Source: Candidatus Latescibacterota bacterium (GTDB lineage: Bacteria > Eisenbacteria > RBG-16-71-46 > SZUA-252). From it: DNA of 6,300 bases. The DNA is taken from assembly GCA_016207265.1 (NCBI GenBank), contig JACQPZ010000172.1, forward strand, positions 1-6,300, written 5' to 3'. The position numbers were made by a program, and so were the translations under genes. Under the pieces are notes generated by a model. The model was not told the origin of the DNA. It saw only the letters and a program-made list of their open reading frames with translations, and did not search any database. Every line of letters starts with the position of its first letter. Positions within the stretch are counted from its first letter, which is position 1. Shown here in pieces: positions 1-6,300 of the stretch.

Positions 1-1
1 C

Positions 2-1168
2 GAGTTCGAAGCCACGGTCGTGGACGTGACATCCCGCGACGGGGCGGACCATGTGGCCCTCGACCGGACGGCGTTCTATCCCGGAGGCGGAGGGCAGCCG
101 CCGGACCGGGGCCGATTGGACGACGTGACCGTCGTGGACGTCGCCGAGCACGAGGGCCGCGTCTGGCACCGCGTCGGGCGACCGATCGAGCGCGGCGCGA
201 GCGTGAAGGGCGCGATCGATTGGGCGCGGCGCTTCGACCACATGCAGCAGCACACGGGCCAGCATATTCTGTCGCAGGCCTTCATCGCCGTGCTCGGCGC
301 CGAGACGCGATCGTTCCACCTCGGCGAGGAAGAGGTCTCGATCGACGTCGCCCACGAGGGTCCGGACGCTCCGCGTCTCCAGGCCGTCGAGGAGCGGGCC
401 AATGAAGTCGTGTGGGACGATCCCGAGATCGTGATCCATGAAGTTCCCCGCGAAGGGGTCGGGCGGTTCCCGCTCCGAAAGGTTCCGACCGTCGAGGGGA
501 CGGTGAGGATCGTGGAAGTCGCGGGATTCGATTGGTCCGCGTGCGGCGGGACCCACGTGCGCCACGCGGGCCAGGTGGGGATCATCACCATCCTCTCGAC
601 CGAGCGATACAAGGGGGGTACCCGGGTTTCGTTCGTTTGCGGGGGGCGCGCCCTCAGACGGCAACGGGAGCGGGGGCGACTTCTGCGCGAAATCTGCCTC
701 GAATTCACCGCGGGCGAGAGCGATCTCCCGCGGGCCGTCGCGCGTCTAAAGGAAGACCGCGAGCGCGCCGACCGCAGGCTCAAGTTGCTTCTGAACGAGG
801 CGTTGCAACACGAGGCGAACAAACTGGTATCGGATGCGCCTAGGGGTCTGCATGGGCCCGTCGTGGCGAGACATTTTCCCGAGCGGGAGGCCTCTGAGGT
901 GGGGCTTTTGGCGTCGTTCATCGCGGGCCTGGGCGGAATCGCCCTTCTCGCAGCGGGGGAAGAGACGCCGAGGGCGCACTTTTCGGCTCCAGCGGGTACA
1001 ATGGCGATGGGAACGCTGCTCGGAAGGGTATGCCGCGAGTTCGGCGGCAAGGGGGGCGGCCGGCCGGAGTCGGCCCAGGGAGCGATCCCGCGACAATCCT
1101 TGACGGCGGCCCTTCAGGCCGCGGAGGCCGCCGCGCTCGCCGGGGCGCAGGAAGGGAAGCCCGCATGA
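2..1168 (+). CDS. alaX: AlaX-type alanyl-tRNA editing protein with C-terminal DHHA1 domain (5' end outside the window)
   Basis: The family hydrolyses mischarged Ser-tRNA(Ala) and Gly-tRNA(Ala) in the cytoplasm, acting in trans like the editing half of alanyl-tRNA synthetase. The sequence shows FYPGGGGQPPD (74-106), the zinc-site HxxxH as HTGQH (251-265) and CxxxH as CGGTH (542-556), then YKGGTRVSFVCGGRAL (608-655). A charged, probably helical stretch follows (about 655-830), and the DHHA1 signature GGKGGGRPESAQG lies near the C terminus (1043-1081). All four metal ligands are present. HTGQH and PGGGGQ are AlaX-like, whereas full synthetases usually have HSATH and ESGGQ, so I do not read this as the tail of alaS. 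DHHA1 makes it the long AlaX type. A GTG at 20 could serve as a start, but the six codons before it (EFEATV) read like the conserved first strand, so the true start is probably left of the window. The stop overlaps the next gene's ATG, which suggests cotranscription. Confidence 0.93.
   Translation, partial: EFEATVVDVTSRDGADHVALDRTAFYPGGGGQPPDRGRLDDVTVVDVAEHEGRVWHRVGRPIERGASVKGAIDWARRFDHMQQHTGQHILSQAFIAVLGAETRSFHLGEEEVSIDVAHEGPDAPRLQAVEERANEVVWDDPEIVIHEVPREGVGRFPLRKVPTVEGTVRIVEVAGFDWSACGGTHVRHAGQVGIITILSTERYKGGTRVSFVCGGRALRRQRERGRLLREICLEFTAGESDLPRAVARLKEDRERADRRLKLLLNEALQHEANKLVSDAPRGLHGPVVARHFPEREASEVGLLASFIAGLGGIALLAAGEETPRAHFSAPAGTMAMGTLLGRVCREFGGKGGGRPESAQGAIPRQSLTAALQAAEAAALAGAQEGKPA
1149..1156 (+). 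promoter_or_regulatory. Ribosome binding site for the peptidase-propeller-barrel gene
   Basis: The purine run AGGAAGGG ends eight bases before the ATG at 1165, inside the last codons of the alaX-like gene. The reading frame is open further upstream, to a TTG/ATG-type start near 1030. This ribosome site, the ATGA overlap and the signal peptide that begins shortly after 1165 fix the start at 1165. The match to the Shine-Dalgarno sequence is good but was judged by eye. Confidence 0.55.
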
Positions 1169-4100
1169 CATGGAGCACCGGTCGGTCGGGGGACGGAGGT
1201 CGGAGGGTAAGCCGCACGCTCCGAATCGCGCTCGCGTGCCTCGCCGCATGCTTCGCCCTTGCCGGACCCTCCGTGTCGGAAGCCCAGTACTTCGGCCAGA
1301 ACAAGGTCCAGTACAAGTCCTTCCACTGGGAGGTGCTCAAGACCGAGCACTTCGACGTCTACTACTACCGCGGCGAGGAGACGGCGGTCCGCAACGCGGC
1401 GTTGATGGCGGAGCGCGGCTACCAGCGGCTGAGCCGCGTGCTCGATCACCAGATCCGGGCGAAGATTCCCCTGGTTCTCTACGCGTCGCACACGGACTTC
1501 GAGCAGACGAACATCACGCCCGAGCTGCTCGGCGTCGGCACGGGCGGCGTGACGGAGTTTCTCAAGCGCCGCGTCTTCCTCCCGTTCACGGGATCGTACG
1601 CCGAGCTGGACCACGTCCTGACCCACGAGCTGGTCCACGCGTTCCAGGTGGACGTTCTCTTCGGCGACCGTCAAAGCCTGGTCGCCAATCCGTTCGCCAG
1701 CACGCCGCCGATCTGGTTCATGGAGGGCATGGCCGAGTATCTCTCCATCGCCGAGATCGACAACAACACCAAGATGTGGCTGCGCGACGCTTCGCTCGAG
1801 GGATACCTGACCCCGCTGCGCGTTCTCGAGTACGTTGGGGACATTCGGGTCTACCGCTTCGGGCAATCCATCTTCCAGTTCATCGCCGACACGTACGGCG
1901 TCCAGAAGATCGGCGAGATCCTCAAGAAGACGCGCCGACTCGGGAGCCTGGACCGGGCTCTCGAGTCCGCGACCGGACTCACGGTGGACGTGCTCTCGAA
2001 GAAGTGGACCGAGGCGGTGCGGAAGGAGTACCTGCCGCAGATCGCGGACTTCGACAAGCCCGACGCGATCGCGGCCAAGCTCACGGACGCCGAGCGGGAT
2101 CTCTCCAACTTCAACGTTGCGCCGTCGGTCTCGCCGAGCGGGACCCAAATGGTGTTCATCTCCGACCGGAGCATGTACAACGACGTGTATCTCGCGTCGG
2201 CCCTGGACGGGAAGATCTTCAAGAAGCTCGTCTCGGGCGAGCGCACCGGAAGCTTCGAGACGCTCCGCTTCTTCAACACCTCGATCGCGTGGTCTCCGGA
2301 CGAGAAGCAGATCGCGCTGCCGGCCAAGATCGGCGGACAGGACGCGATCTATCTCATCGAGATCCCTTCCGGAAAAGTCGTCCGAAAGCTCAAGTTCGGC
2401 CTCGACGCGATCTACTCGCCGGCGTGGTCTCCCGACGGATCGAAGCTCGCCTTCGTGGGAATCAAGGCAGGGCACTCGCAGCTCTACCTCGCCGACGCCG
2501 ACGGAACGAATCTCGAGGAAATCTTCGGGGGAATGTTCGCGGTGCGGGATCCCGCGTGGTCTCCGGACGGCACGCGGATCGCCTTCGCGACGGACCAGGG
2601 GCCCGACACGAATCTCGACCAGTTGATCTTTGGAAAACTCCGGATCGCGGTCCTGGACGTCGCGTCGCGGAAGGTGACCGTGCTCCCGAACCAGCGCGGA
2701 ATGAACATCTCGCCGCACTGGGGACCGCAGGGGGAATCGATCGTCTTCGTGTCCGACCGGTCCGGGATTCCGAACATCTACCGCATGGATCTCGCGGGGG
2801 CGGGCGTTTCGCGACTGACCGACCTGCTCACCGGCGTTTCCGGAATCGTTCCCGAGAGCCCGTGCATCTCGCTTTCGCGCGACGGGAAGCGGCTCCTCGT
2901 CTCCGCGTTCACGAGGGGCGGGTGGGATATCTACTCGGTTCGGGACGTTCCCAAGTTCCTCTCCACGCCGCCCGTGATCGCGTCCCCCTCGGTGCCGGAG
3001 AACTGGACGGAGGGTGCGCCGCTTCTCGCGCAGGCGGGGGCGCAGGAGGGAGCCGCCGGGGGTGAATGGGGAAGGGGCCTCCCCCGTCCCGAGGCCAGCG
3101 CTCCGCCGGCGGGCGATCCTGCCGCGGAGGACAGCGTGCGCTCCGCGGCGGGAGGCGTCGAGGCGGAGGGCGGCGCGGGAAAGGCCGCGACCGGGAGCGC
3201 GAGGGCGGCCGTGGACACGACGCTCGCGCTCTACGTGCGTCAGGTCTATCGCGAGCCCCTCGTCGACAGCACGACCTTTCGCACGGTGCCCTACAAGGCG
3301 CGGTTCTCCCGCGATTACGTCACGGGCGGCGCGTTTTTCGCGTCCAACGTCGGCTTCGCGGGCTCGACCATCATGTCCTTCAGCGACGTGCTGGGGAACC
3401 ACAACATCATCGCGGCGCTGAATCTCTTCGGGGACCTGTCCAATTCGGACATCTACCTCGCCTACTCGAATCTGTCGCACCGGACGAACTACACGATCGC
3501 CGCCTACCAGTACCGGCTCGACCTCCTCCTGCTTTCCTCGGGTGGGAGCGACGAGGTGGAGAGCCAGATCTACCGCGGCGGCGCCTTCCTCTTGTCGCGG
3601 CCCTTCAGCCGCTTCCGGCGGTTCGAGTACGGAGTCGAGGCGGCCGCCCTCGACAAGGCTGTGCTCCTCTACAACTACGAAGTCGGCACCGTCTCGCAGC
3701 AGACGCCCGACAAGACCTTTTTCTACGTCGCTCCCAACATCGGCCTCGTGGCGGACAATGCCCTCTACGGATCGACCGGGCCGATCAACGGCGGGCGGTC
3801 GAGCTACACCGCCTCGCACGCGCTGGGCGACCTCTCGTACACGACGCTCGTGATGGACTGGCGGCGCTACGCGAACATCCGGCACGCCTACTCGCTCGCC
3901 CAGCGGCTGATCGCGGCGACGAGCTTCGGCCGCGACCCCCGCGTCTTCCGCTTCGGGGGCGCGTTCACCTACCGCGGCGTGGATTACGGCGACCTCCGGG
4001 GCTCGACCGCGCTCCTCGGAAACCTCGAGTTCCGGTTCCCCCTCATCGAGCAGATCCGGTTGGGCTGGCCGGGGCGGATCTCGATCGGCGGGATCAACGG

Positions 4101-4326
4101 CGTGATGTTCCTCGACGCGGCGAGCGCATGGGACGAGGGCACGACGCCCCGCTTCTTCACGCGCGTCGGCGGCTTCCACGCGCGGGACCTCCTCTTGGCC
4201 TACGGGTTCGGGGCGCGCGTGAATCTGGGCTACTTCATCCTTCGCTACGATCTCGGCCGCCGGACGGACCTGCGCCACCCGGTCGGGTCGACGCAGCATT
4301 TCTTCACGTTCGGGGCTGATTTCTAG
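1165..4326 (+). CDS. Secreted outer-membrane protein: HExxH peptidase-like domain, TolB/PD40-like propeller and BamA-like barrel
   Basis: The protein has 1053 residues. A signal peptide (basic residues 13-20, hydrophobic 21-34, probable cleavage SEA|QYF at 40/41) sends it across the inner membrane. Residues about 41-300 resemble gluzincin/peptidase MA domains: HELVH at 154-158 supplies two zinc ligands and the catalytic Glu, and WFMEGMAEY (184-192) probably supplies the third, E187. Residues about 315-590 carry six beta-propeller repeats of the SPDG...I-F type, with repeat cores near 323, 376, 421, 465, 519 and 570. An Ala/Gly/Glu-rich linker covers 617-682. Residues about 710-1053 form a predicted barrel with YRGVDY (R937), LEFRFPL (954-960) and a C-terminal Phe, as in BamA/surface-antigen proteins and BAM substrates. 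The start is at 1165, overlapping the upstream stop, with AGGAAGGG before it. The phosphatase gene starts 12 bases after the stop. An envelope role is safe; substrate and activity are unknown. The domain order is read by eye. Confidence 0.92.
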   Translation: MTWSTGRSGDGGRRVSRTLRIALACLAACFALAGPSVSEAQYFGQNKVQYKSFHWEVLKTEHFDVYYYRGEETAVRNAALMAERGYQRLSRVLDHQIRAKIPLVLYASHTDFEQTNITPELLGVGTGGVTEFLKRRVFLPFTGSYAELDHVLTHELVHAFQVDVLFGDRQSLVANPFASTPPIWFMEGMAEYLSIAEIDNNTKMWLRDASLEGYLTPLRVLEYVGDIRVYRFGQSIFQFIADTYGVQKIGEILKKTRRLGSLDRALESATGLTVDVLSKKWTEAVRKEYLPQIADFDKPDAIAAKLTDAERDLSNFNVAPSVSPSGTQMVFISDRSMYNDVYLASALDGKIFKKLVSGERTGSFETLRFFNTSIAWSPDEKQIALPAKIGGQDAIYLIEIPSGKVVRKLKFGLDAIYSPAWSPDGSKLAFVGIKAGHSQLYLADADGTNLEEIFGGMFAVRDPAWSPDGTRIAFATDQGPDTNLDQLIFGKLRIAVLDVASRKVTVLPNQRGMNISPHWGPQGESIVFVSDRSGIPNIYRMDLAGAGVSRLTDLLTGVSGIVPESPCISLSRDGKRLLVSAFTRGGWDIYSVRDVPKFLSTPPVIASPSVPENWTEGAPLLAQAGAQEGAAGGEWGRGLPRPEASAPPAGDPAAEDSVRSAAGGVEAEGGAGKAATGSARAAVDTTLALYVRQVYREPLVDSTTFRTVPYKARFSRDYVTGGAFFASNVGFAGSTIMSFSDVLGNHNIIAALNLFGDLSNSDIYLAYSNLSHRTNYTIAAYQYRLDLLLLSSGGSDEVESQIYRGGAFLLSRPFSRFRRFEYGVEAAALDKAVLLYNYEVGTVSQQTPDKTFFYVAPNIGLVADNALYGSTGPINGGRSSYTASHALGDLSYTTLVMDWRRYANIRHAYSLAQRLIAATSFGRDPRVFRFGGAFTYRGVDYGDLRGSTALLGNLEFRFPLIEQIRLGWPGRISIGGINGVMFLDAASAWDEGTTPRFFTRVGGFHARDLLLAYGFGARVNLGYFILRYDLGRRTDLRHPVGSTQHFFTFGADF

Positions 4327-4338
4327 GCGACGTCCGAC

Positions 4339-4944
4339 ATGCCGCCACCCTGGGACGTAGCGGCATTCCGGGCGGTCCACCACGGGTTGCACCATCCCGC
4401 GTTGGACCCGGTCATGAAGGCGCTGACGGATCCGGGACCGTGGAAGTTCCCGCTCCTCACGCTGATCGCCGCCCTCATCCTCCTCCGCGGCCGCCGGGGC
4501 GCGATCGCCCTTGTCGCGCTGGTCCTCACGATCGCGATGTCGGACCAATTGAGCAGCCGCGTCCTGAAGCCGATCGTTCGACGGCCGCGGCCCTCGGTGG
4601 AGCTCAGCGACACGAGGCCGCTCTTCGGCGTGCGGGGCACCTACTCGCTCCCGTCGGTCCATGCGACGAACTTCTTCGCGGCCGCGCCTCTTTTGGGAAC
4701 CGTGTTTCCGCAGGGCGCGGCCGCGTTCTACGGGCTCGCGGGCTTGGTCTCGCTCTCGCGCGTCTACGTCGGGGACCACTATCCGAGCGACGTCGTCGCC
4801 GGCGGGATTCTGGGCCTGCTGATCGGCTTCCTGGGAAGGAAAGCCTATTTCAGGGCGGAGCGGACGATCCTCCGTCGCCCGCGCGGCGCGCATCCGGAGC
4901 CCCGGAGCGTTCCAGGCGAAGCAGCGCCCAGTGGCGGCCCGTGA
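4339..4944 (+). CDS. PAP2-family membrane phosphatase (possible undecaprenyl-diphosphate or other lipid phosphatase)
   Basis: This 201-residue protein has the three parts of the PAP2 acid phosphatase site: KPIVRRPRP (K77 to P85, the Kx6RP pattern), PSVH (105-108) and SRVYVGDHYPSD (S140, R141, H147, D151). His147 would be the nucleophile and His108 the acid/base residue by family analogy. Hydrophobic segments at about 36-49, 53-68, 111-138 and 151-166 indicate an inner-membrane protein with the active site on the outer face. Members remove phosphate from undecaprenyl diphosphate, phosphatidate, phosphatidylglycerol phosphate or lipid A, and the sequence does not say which. The second motif has Val where Gly or Ser is usual. 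The ATG lies 12 bases after the previous stop, with only a weak AGGCGA upstream, so translation is probably coupled. The tail after about residue 170 is polar, Arg/Pro-rich and overlaps pgeF on the other strand. Confidence 0.91.
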   Translation: MPPPWDVAAFRAVHHGLHHPALDPVMKALTDPGPWKFPLLTLIAALILLRGRRGAIALVALVLTIAMSDQLSSRVLKPIVRRPRPSVELSDTRPLFGVRGTYSLPSVHATNFFAAAPLLGTVFPQGAAAFYGLAGLVSLSRVYVGDHYPSDVVAGGILGLLIGFLGRKAYFRAERTILRRPRGAHPEPRSVPGEAAPSGGP

Positions 4945-5626
4945 CGCCGCGGTCACGGCGATGGGAGTAGAAATCGTCCGCCCGGCACGAGGTGCACTCG
5001 GGGGCCGCGTGGATCGCGTCGCCGGGGAGCCCGGCCTCGGTCAGGGCGCGGGCGATCGCGAGCGGGAGATCGAGGGCGACTCCTGCGGGGTGCGGCCTGA
5101 GGACTTCCCGGGGGAAGTCGCCCGCGACCTCGGGCCCGACCGGGTAGCAGCACGCGTGGATGCAGGGGCCGATCGCGGCGCGGAGGTCCGTGGCCTCGAC
5201 ACCGCGCTCGACGAGGAGACGCGCGGCCAATGCCGCGATCCGGTCTCGGGCGCCGCGCCAGCCGGAGTGGAGGAGCGCCCCGAACGCTCCGGTCCGCGCG
5301 ACGATCGCTACGGGGGCGCAGTCGGCCGCCGAGACGGCAGCCCAGGGATCCTCAGGCTCGAGGAAGAATCCGTCGGCCCGGCAGGGAGCCTCGAAGGGTT
5401 TCACGATGCGGCTTCCGTGGACCTGATGAAGACGGGCGGGGCCCGCTCCGTCGATTCCGAGCGCGGTCAGGACGAGCGCACGATTTCGGAGCACCGACCC
5501 GCGATCGTCGCCGACTTCGAGGCCGAGGTTGAGGGACGCGTACGGACCCGAGCTGCCTCCGCCCCGCCGCAGGGTCATCCCGAACCACGCGTTCGCGGGG
5601 AAGAGCCCTTCGGGCGGCCGCCACAT
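4850..5626 (-). CDS. pgeF: PgeF/YfiH laccase-domain protein, peptidoglycan editing factor
   Basis: With the start at 5626 the protein has 258 residues. Family hallmarks in order are PYASLNLG, LHQVHG with H70, AADC with C103, LHSGWRG with H120, AIGPCIHACCYPVG and CTSCRADDFYSHRRDRGVTGR near the end. H70, C103 and H120 match the His-Cys-His metal site of the E. coli protein almost position for position (71, 107, 124), which supports this start. ATG at 5659 and TTG at 5695 are in frame and would add 11 or 23 residues; none of the three has a convincing ribosome site, and the longer forms would overlap the divergent lipoprotein start. The family was first called polyphenol oxidase; E. coli PgeF instead keeps L-Ser from replacing L-Ala at position 1 of the peptidoglycan stem peptide. 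About 20 low-complexity residues follow the conserved WALLRL end. The gene converges on the PAP2 gene with a 95-base overlap. Confidence 0.92.
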   Translation of the reverse strand: MWRPPEGLFPANAWFGMTLRRGGGSSGPYASLNLGLEVGDDRGSVLRNRALVLTALGIDGAGPARLHQVHGSRIVKPFEAPCRADGFFLEPEDPWAAVSAADCAPVAIVARTGAFGALLHSGWRGARDRIAALAARLLVERGVEATDLRAAIGPCIHACCYPVGPEVAGDFPREVLRPHPAGVALDLPLAIARALTEAGLPGDAIHAAPECTSCRADDFYSHRRDRGVTGRHWALLRLERSGAPDARRAGDGGSSAPP

Positions 5627-5644
5627 CGCGGGATCGCGGTCTTC

Positions 5645-6300
5645 GTGGGGCTCGCGCATGCTCCGCAGCGTGCCCGGTCCCGCCGCCGGACGCAAGCCGG
5701 ATGCGCCGCGTTCCTCCTGGCCGCGGGGATCACGGCGCCCCTCGTCTCGGGTTGCGCCCGCGTGCCGGTCGCGGGCTCCGCGGCGGAGGCGCGGGCGCGG
5801 CTTCTCGCGCGCGGCGCGCCGGGCGGGATCTCCATGCGGGGCGTGGGTTCGGTCACGCTGCGGCGCCCGGGGGAGCGTCGCGCCGGGGCGCGGGCCCGGT
5901 GGGCGGCCGAAGGGGAGAGCGTCGCGGTGGCGGGCTATCTCGGCCCGGCCCGCGTGCTCGACGCGTCGCTACGGGGCGATTCGATCTACGTGGCCCTCCG
6001 CCACTACGGACTCGGCGTGCTCGGACCGCTTCGGCCCGACGAGGGGATCAGCGGACCGCTGCTGCGATTCGTGGCGACGCCGTGGGATTGGAGCGCGCCG
6101 TGGATCCGCGCGGCCCTCATGCGCGCGTCGGTGGAGCGGGCGGGCGAAGGTTGGATCTTCCGCGGCGGGCTTTCCCTCGACGATTCCCTGGCCGCGCCGG
6201 GAGGCGACCCGGCGCAGGGACGGCCGCCGGAGCGGTATCGATTCACGGTCGAGTTGACGTCGAAAGGCGCGCCCTCGCGCTGCACCCTCCGGCGCGAGGA
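5645..6300 (+). CDS. Predicted outer-envelope lipoprotein, possibly LolA/LolB- or DUF4292-like (3' end outside the window)
   Basis: The frame beginning at 5645 is open to the window edge (218 codons, no stop). It starts at a GTG, has a basic stretch RARSRRRTQ, a hydrophobic stretch FLLAAGITAPLV and a lipobox LVSGC with the lipidated Cys at residue 37 (codon 5753-5755). Residues after the Cys read as real protein, for example VAGYLGPARVLDASLRGDSIYVALRHYGLG and GWIFRGGLSLD (about 5927-6180), unlike the Arg/Ser-rich other frames. The pattern of amphipathic strands, with a line like GDSIYVALRHYGLG, is reminiscent of the LolA/LolB fold or DUF4292 lipoproteins, but this is a resemblance only and no family signature is decisive. 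GTG 5645 is the only ordinary start before the signal peptide in this frame and its ribosome site is weak. An ATG at 5701 lies one base out of frame. The start is therefore uncertain, but the frame and the lipobox are well supported. Confidence 0.74.
   Translation, partial: MGLAHAPQRARSRRRTQAGCAAFLLAAGITAPLVSGCARVPVAGSAAEARARLLARGAPGGISMRGVGSVTLRRPGERRAGARARWAAEGESVAVAGYLGPARVLDASLRGDSIYVALRHYGLGVLGPLRPDEGISGPLLRFVATPWDWSAPWIRAALMRASVERAGEGWIFRGGLSLDDSLAAPGGDPAQGRPPERYRFTVELTSKGAPSRCTLRRE

Noticed and set aside
2..1168. C-terminal half of a full-length alanyl-tRNA synthetase cut by the window edge
   Set aside because: The motifs HTGQH, PGGGGQPPD and SACGGTH are AlaX-like rather than AlaRS-like (HSATH, ESGGQ, ELCGGTH). 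The left edge is still missing, so this is a strong preference and not proof.
1201..1227. Twin-arginine-like RRVSR before the hydrophobic part of the barrel protein's signal peptide
   Set aside because: The pattern lacks the usual RRxFLK consensus, and an outer-membrane barrel protein would be expected to use the Sec route.
3066..4319. + strand open frame of 417 codons inside the barrel gene, and similar frames at 1170-3065 and 1835-2626
   Set aside because: Arg/Gly/Pro-rich shadows of the GC-rich barrel gene, which has a continuous and convincing domain series in its own frame.
1114..4956. Open reading frame of 1280 codons on the - strand, opposite the barrel gene and PAP2 gene
   Set aside because: It is an Arg/Glu/Asp/Val-rich mirror of GC-biased codons in the real + strand genes. 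It has no recognisable domain, signal or family motif, and spans two unrelated + strand genes.
5102..5119. Nearly perfect palindrome: GACTTCCC and GGGAAGTC around two bases
   Set aside because: It lies in the middle of pgeF coding sequence (codons for DFPRE) with no sign of operator or terminator context; a chance product of GC-rich codons is enough.
5529..6257. + strand open frame of 242 codons across the pgeF start and the lipoprotein region
   Set aside because: Its translation is Arg/Ser-rich and featureless, whereas frame 2 over the same DNA gives a signal peptide with lipobox and protein-like strands.

Overview
The window is GC-rich throughout and almost fully coding. I read five protein genes: three on the + strand in tight series, one on the - strand, and one + strand gene running off the right edge. 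I see no RNA gene, insertion sequence, CRISPR array or phage gene, and no stretch over 300 bases lacks a gene. A signal-peptide protein ending in an outer-membrane beta-barrel, plus a lipoprotein, indicates a diderm (Gram-negative) bacterium. The base composition and the peptidase/propeller/barrel protein fit a high-GC, mostly uncultured lineage near the FCB group or Gemmatimonadota/Eisenbacteria; this placement is an inference from gene style, not proof.

Left half (1-4326). A 5'-truncated AlaX-type tRNA-editing protein with a C-terminal DHHA1 domain ends in an ATGA overlap with a 1053-residue secreted protein. That protein joins a HELVH metallopeptidase-like domain, a six-blade TolB/PD40-like propeller, a 66-residue Ala/Gly-rich linker and a BamA/surface-antigen-like barrel.

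Middle (4339-4944). Twelve bases later a small membrane PAP2-family lipid phosphatase follows, so these three genes look like one transcription unit. Its tail overlaps, tail to tail, the end of a - strand pgeF gene (laccase-domain, peptidoglycan-editing family).

Right end (5626-6300). pgeF starts head to head with a predicted lipoprotein gene, which begins at a GTG at 5645 and is open to the window edge. The lipoprotein is in frame 2 and has no stop in the window, so it is easily missed.

The common theme is the cell envelope (barrel protein, lipid phosphatase, peptidoglycan-editing factor, lipoprotein), plus one translation quality-control enzyme. Both AlaX and PgeF families guard against serine being used in place of alanine, one at tRNA-Ala and one in the peptidoglycan stem peptide. 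I find no clear undescribed defence or mobile system. The points most worth a second look are the three-part envelope protein, the Ser/Ala pairing and the unassigned lipoprotein.
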